Source: Verrucomicrobiaceae bacterium
GTDB lineage: Bacteria > Verrucomicrobiota > Verrucomicrobiae > Verrucomicrobiales > Akkermansiaceae
Reading direction: 5' to 3'
Assembly (NCBI GenBank): GCA_947372405.1
Contig: CANBTO010000014.1
Coordinates: 1 to 24,336, forward strand
DNA: 24,336 nucleotides
Shown: positions 22,938 through 24,336 of the stretch, in pieces
Layout of the letters: every line of letters begins with the position of its first letter
How positions within the stretch are numbered: the first letter of the stretch is position 1
Program-made: the position numbers and the translations under genes
The notes under the pieces: model-generated
Database searches by the model: none
Seen by the model: only the letters and a program-made list of their open reading frames with translations
Told to the model about the DNA's origin: nothing

Positions 22938-24044
22938 TCAAGATCCACCCAGCTCATAGCGCGTGCTGCGGCCGCCACCTACAGGGATGAAAGCGCCGAT
23001 CCGGGCGAGATGCAGCAGGTCGCGCGTGGCGGTGGCCTTGGAAACTCCTGTTAGGGCGACGTATTTGCGGGCATTCATTCCGCCCATGAATCCTTCGGGG
23101 CCGGCTTCGAACATCCTGCGGACCACCTTGATCTGACGCTCATTGAGTTGGGTTTCGAATTGCTGGAAAAACCTGGATTTCCTCACGACGAAGCGGACCT
23201 GATTCCCGGCTTCGCATTGGGCATGCGCGACCACACCGACGAACCACTGGATCCAGGCGGTCACTTCATTGCTCCGTTGGGCGGCTTTCAGGGCATCGTA
23301 GTAGGCGTTTCGCACGGCGTCGATGCTGCGGGAGAGGCTGATTACCACCGGCCGACCCAGACCTTGGGACAAGGCCTTTTCCGAGAGCGCACGGCCGATG
23401 CGGCCATTGCCGTCCTCGAAAGGATGGATGCTTTCGAAGTAGAGATGGGCGAGTGCCGACCTCACCGGGGGCTGCAGGATTTCATTCGGCCCGCCGGGGG
23501 CCGTGTCGTTGAACCATGCGATGAAGCGTGCCATTTCGGCTGGAACCCGCTCGGCGGGCGGAGCCTCGAAATGAACGGTTGGACGGTCGATCCGACCGGA
23601 AACCACCTGCATCGGATCGCCGCCCACGCGCCAGCCGCCGACCCGGAGCCTGGTGGAGCCGCCAAGAAGCATCCGGTGCCATGAGAAGAGGGTTTCCTCG
23701 GAAAGAGGTTCTCGGCAACCATTCCGGACGGCAACCATCAATTCGCCAGCGCCATCCGCCATGCGGCTATCCACCGGTTGCTGCACGGCATTGAGGCCGA
23801 GTCGATTACGGATCGACGACATCACGGCCTCCCGGTTGAGGGTTTCACCCTCGATGGCGGACGAGTGGATGGCTTCGGCGACCATGAGATCGAGCCAAGC
23901 CTCGGTTCCAAGTGCCTCCGGTAAGCCCTCCAGCAAGCCGTCGACACGCCCGGCATGATCTGCGAAAGCCAGCAATGATCCCGCCACATCGTCGAGATCG
24001 TAGTGGAACTGCGGCAAGTCGATCAACTGCCAGTTGCAGGTCAT
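22938..24044 (-). CDS. Fic-family protein (AMPylase-like) with DUF4172 N-terminus and C-terminal winged helix
   Basis: A 368-residue Fic protein, a family that usually transfers AMP to target hydroxyl groups. The N-terminus (MTCNWQLIDLPQF) is of the DUF4172 type. The inhibitory motif SSAIEG (61-66) marks a class II, N-terminally auto-inhibited enzyme. The catalytic motif HPFEDGNGRIGR (207-218) is complete, so activity is expected. The C-terminal part ALTGVSKATATRDLLHLARI with the following GGGRSTRYEL (about 329-365) is a winged-helix-like DNA-binding region. Length is typical of this group. The start ATG is at 24044, just inside a set of inverted motifs that may be its own operator. The target is unknown; such genes often act as toxin-like or regulatory modules. 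Confidence 0.93.
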   Translation of the reverse strand: MTCNWQLIDLPQFHYDLDDVAGSLLAFADHAGRVDGLLEGLPEALGTEAWLDLMVAEAIHSSAIEGETLNREAVMSSIRNRLGLNAVQQPVDSRMADGAGELMVAVRNGCREPLSEETLFSWHRMLLGGSTRLRVGGWRVGGDPMQVVSGRIDRPTVHFEAPPAERVPAEMARFIAWFNDTAPGGPNEILQPPVRSALAHLYFESIHPFEDGNGRIGRALSEKALSQGLGRPVVISLSRSIDAVRNAYYDALKAAQRSNEVTAWIQWFVGVVAHAQCEAGNQVRFVVRKSRFFQQFETQLNERQIKVVRRMFEAGPEGFMGGMNARKYVALTGVSKATATRDLLHLARIGAFIPVGGGRSTRYELGGS

Positions 24045-24119
24045 GAGCCGAATAGAGCGATTAATTGGCTCATGATCCAGCTAAATGATGAGCCGATTAG
24101 CATGCCTAATCGGCTCATC
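24041..24119. promoter_or_regulatory. Operator-like array of four inverted motifs at the fic promoter
   Basis: A strong inverted repeat with 14-bp arms, GATGAGCCGATTAG (24087-24100) and CTAATCGGCTCATC (24106-24119), is separated by 5 nt. Closer to the gene lies a weaker pair: ATGAGCCGAAT (24042-24052, overlapping the start codon) and ATTGGCTCATGA (24064-24075). All four share the core TGAGCC. This is a likely binding array for the winged-helix part of the Fic protein or another regulator. Function is inferred from symmetry and position. Confidence 0.6.
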
Positions 24120-24127
24120 GATGGGCG

Positions 24128-24195
24128 TAGGCGCATTCATCAGAATGCGAGGGCTGGACTCCGCTGCGGTGAACGCATTGTCACCCACGCGCCTA
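24128..24195 (-). other. Nested inverted repeat downstream of the helicase gene
   Basis: TAGGCGC (24128-24134) pairs with GCGCCTA (24189-24195), and inside it AATGCG (24144-24149) pairs with CGCATT (24174-24179). The outer arm overlaps the helicase stop codon. There is no U-tract in either direction, so intrinsic termination is not assured; a Rho-type or structured 3' end is possible. Confidence 0.35.
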
Positions 24196-24336
24196 TGCCT
24201 CCAACAACGCCCGCACCATCGAGGCGTCGAGCTTGTTGGAAATGTCCGCATCGGCGAGTAACCCGGCGGCGAGTTTGGCTTTTTCCTGCTGCATCTGGTG
24301 GATGCGTTGTTCGACGGTGTCCTGGCAGAGGAGCTT
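24193..24336 (-). CDS. SNF2-family helicase (partial, C-terminus only)
   Basis: The last 47 codons of a minus-strand gene entering from the right edge. The translation is KLLCQDTVEQRIHQMQQEKA, then KLAAGLLADADISNKLDASM, then VRALLEA and TAG. The 'KLIxxDTVEExIxxLQxxKxxLAxxLL' pattern is the usual C-terminal end of SNF2/SWI2-type helicase-like ATPases, just after helicase motif VI. The catalytic domains lie outside the window. The call rests on this motif alone. Confidence 0.7.
   Translation of the reverse strand, partial: KLLCQDTVEQRIHQMQQEKAKLAAGLLADADISNKLDASMVRALLEA

Noticed and set aside
1..24336. Search for CRISPR arrays, tRNA/rRNA genes, insertion sequences and phage genes
   Set aside because: I saw no regularly spaced repeats, tRNA-like cloverleaf sequences, transposase or phage motifs.

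Overview
The window reads as a chromosomal segment of a high-GC Gram-negative bacterium of the Verrucomicrobiota, probably near the Luteolibacter/Haloferula/Akkermansia group. This is inferred from a PEP-CTERM secreted protein, a secreted sugar dehydrogenase ending in the 'DxDxDGLxNxxEYAxGLDP' cassette typical of verrucomicrobial exported proteins, a lipid A-type acyltransferase, and generally weak Shine-Dalgarno sequences. No rRNA, tRNA, CRISPR array or intact transposase was seen.

Positions 1-5083 (minus strand) form an envelope-glycan operon. In transcription order it holds a membrane-anchored NlpC/P60-like protein, an LpxL/HtrB-type acyltransferase with an extra C-terminal domain, a GT4 glycosyltransferase, a second GT-A-like glycosyltransferase, an FkbM methyltransferase, and the start of an ELM1/GtrOC1-like glycosyltransferase. 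Two junctions are ATGA overlaps. Then follow a small basic ORF and endonuclease III (nth) on the plus strand. Next comes a divergent pair of FAD-dependent oxidoreductases that both carry the WxWxIP motif and a candidate catalytic lysine of flavin-dependent halogenases.

Positions 8962-12000 look like accessory DNA: a Cys-rich domain fused in frame to a SUKH (SMI1/KNR4) immunity-like domain, an AT-rich secreted hypothetical, a small exported protein and a VapBC toxin-antitoxin pair with a palindromic operator candidate. Positions 12146-16567 are mostly housekeeping: ilvC with its terminator, an RNase H-fold exonuclease, a CDP-alcohol phosphatidyltransferase and a luciferase-like oxidoreductase. 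This stretch is interrupted by an AT-richer membrane-protein gene flanked by a direct repeat of the exonuclease 3' end. Positions 16545-19855 (minus) hold a lipoprotein, a PQQ-type sugar dehydrogenase and a DNRLRE-like PEP-CTERM protein.

Positions 20109-24119 hold a three-gene plus-strand operon: a GNAT-like protein, a UPF0158-nucleotidyltransferase fusion and a small hypothetical. It lies between a remnant of a Fic gene start and an intact Fic gene whose promoter carries four copies of an inverted motif. The window ends in the C-terminus of a SNF2-type helicase.

A signal that cuts across the genes is the hexamer GTTAGA. Counted by eye it occurs 13 times on the plus strand and only twice on the minus strand, whatever the gene direction or reading frame. 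This suggests a DNA-level polar motif.
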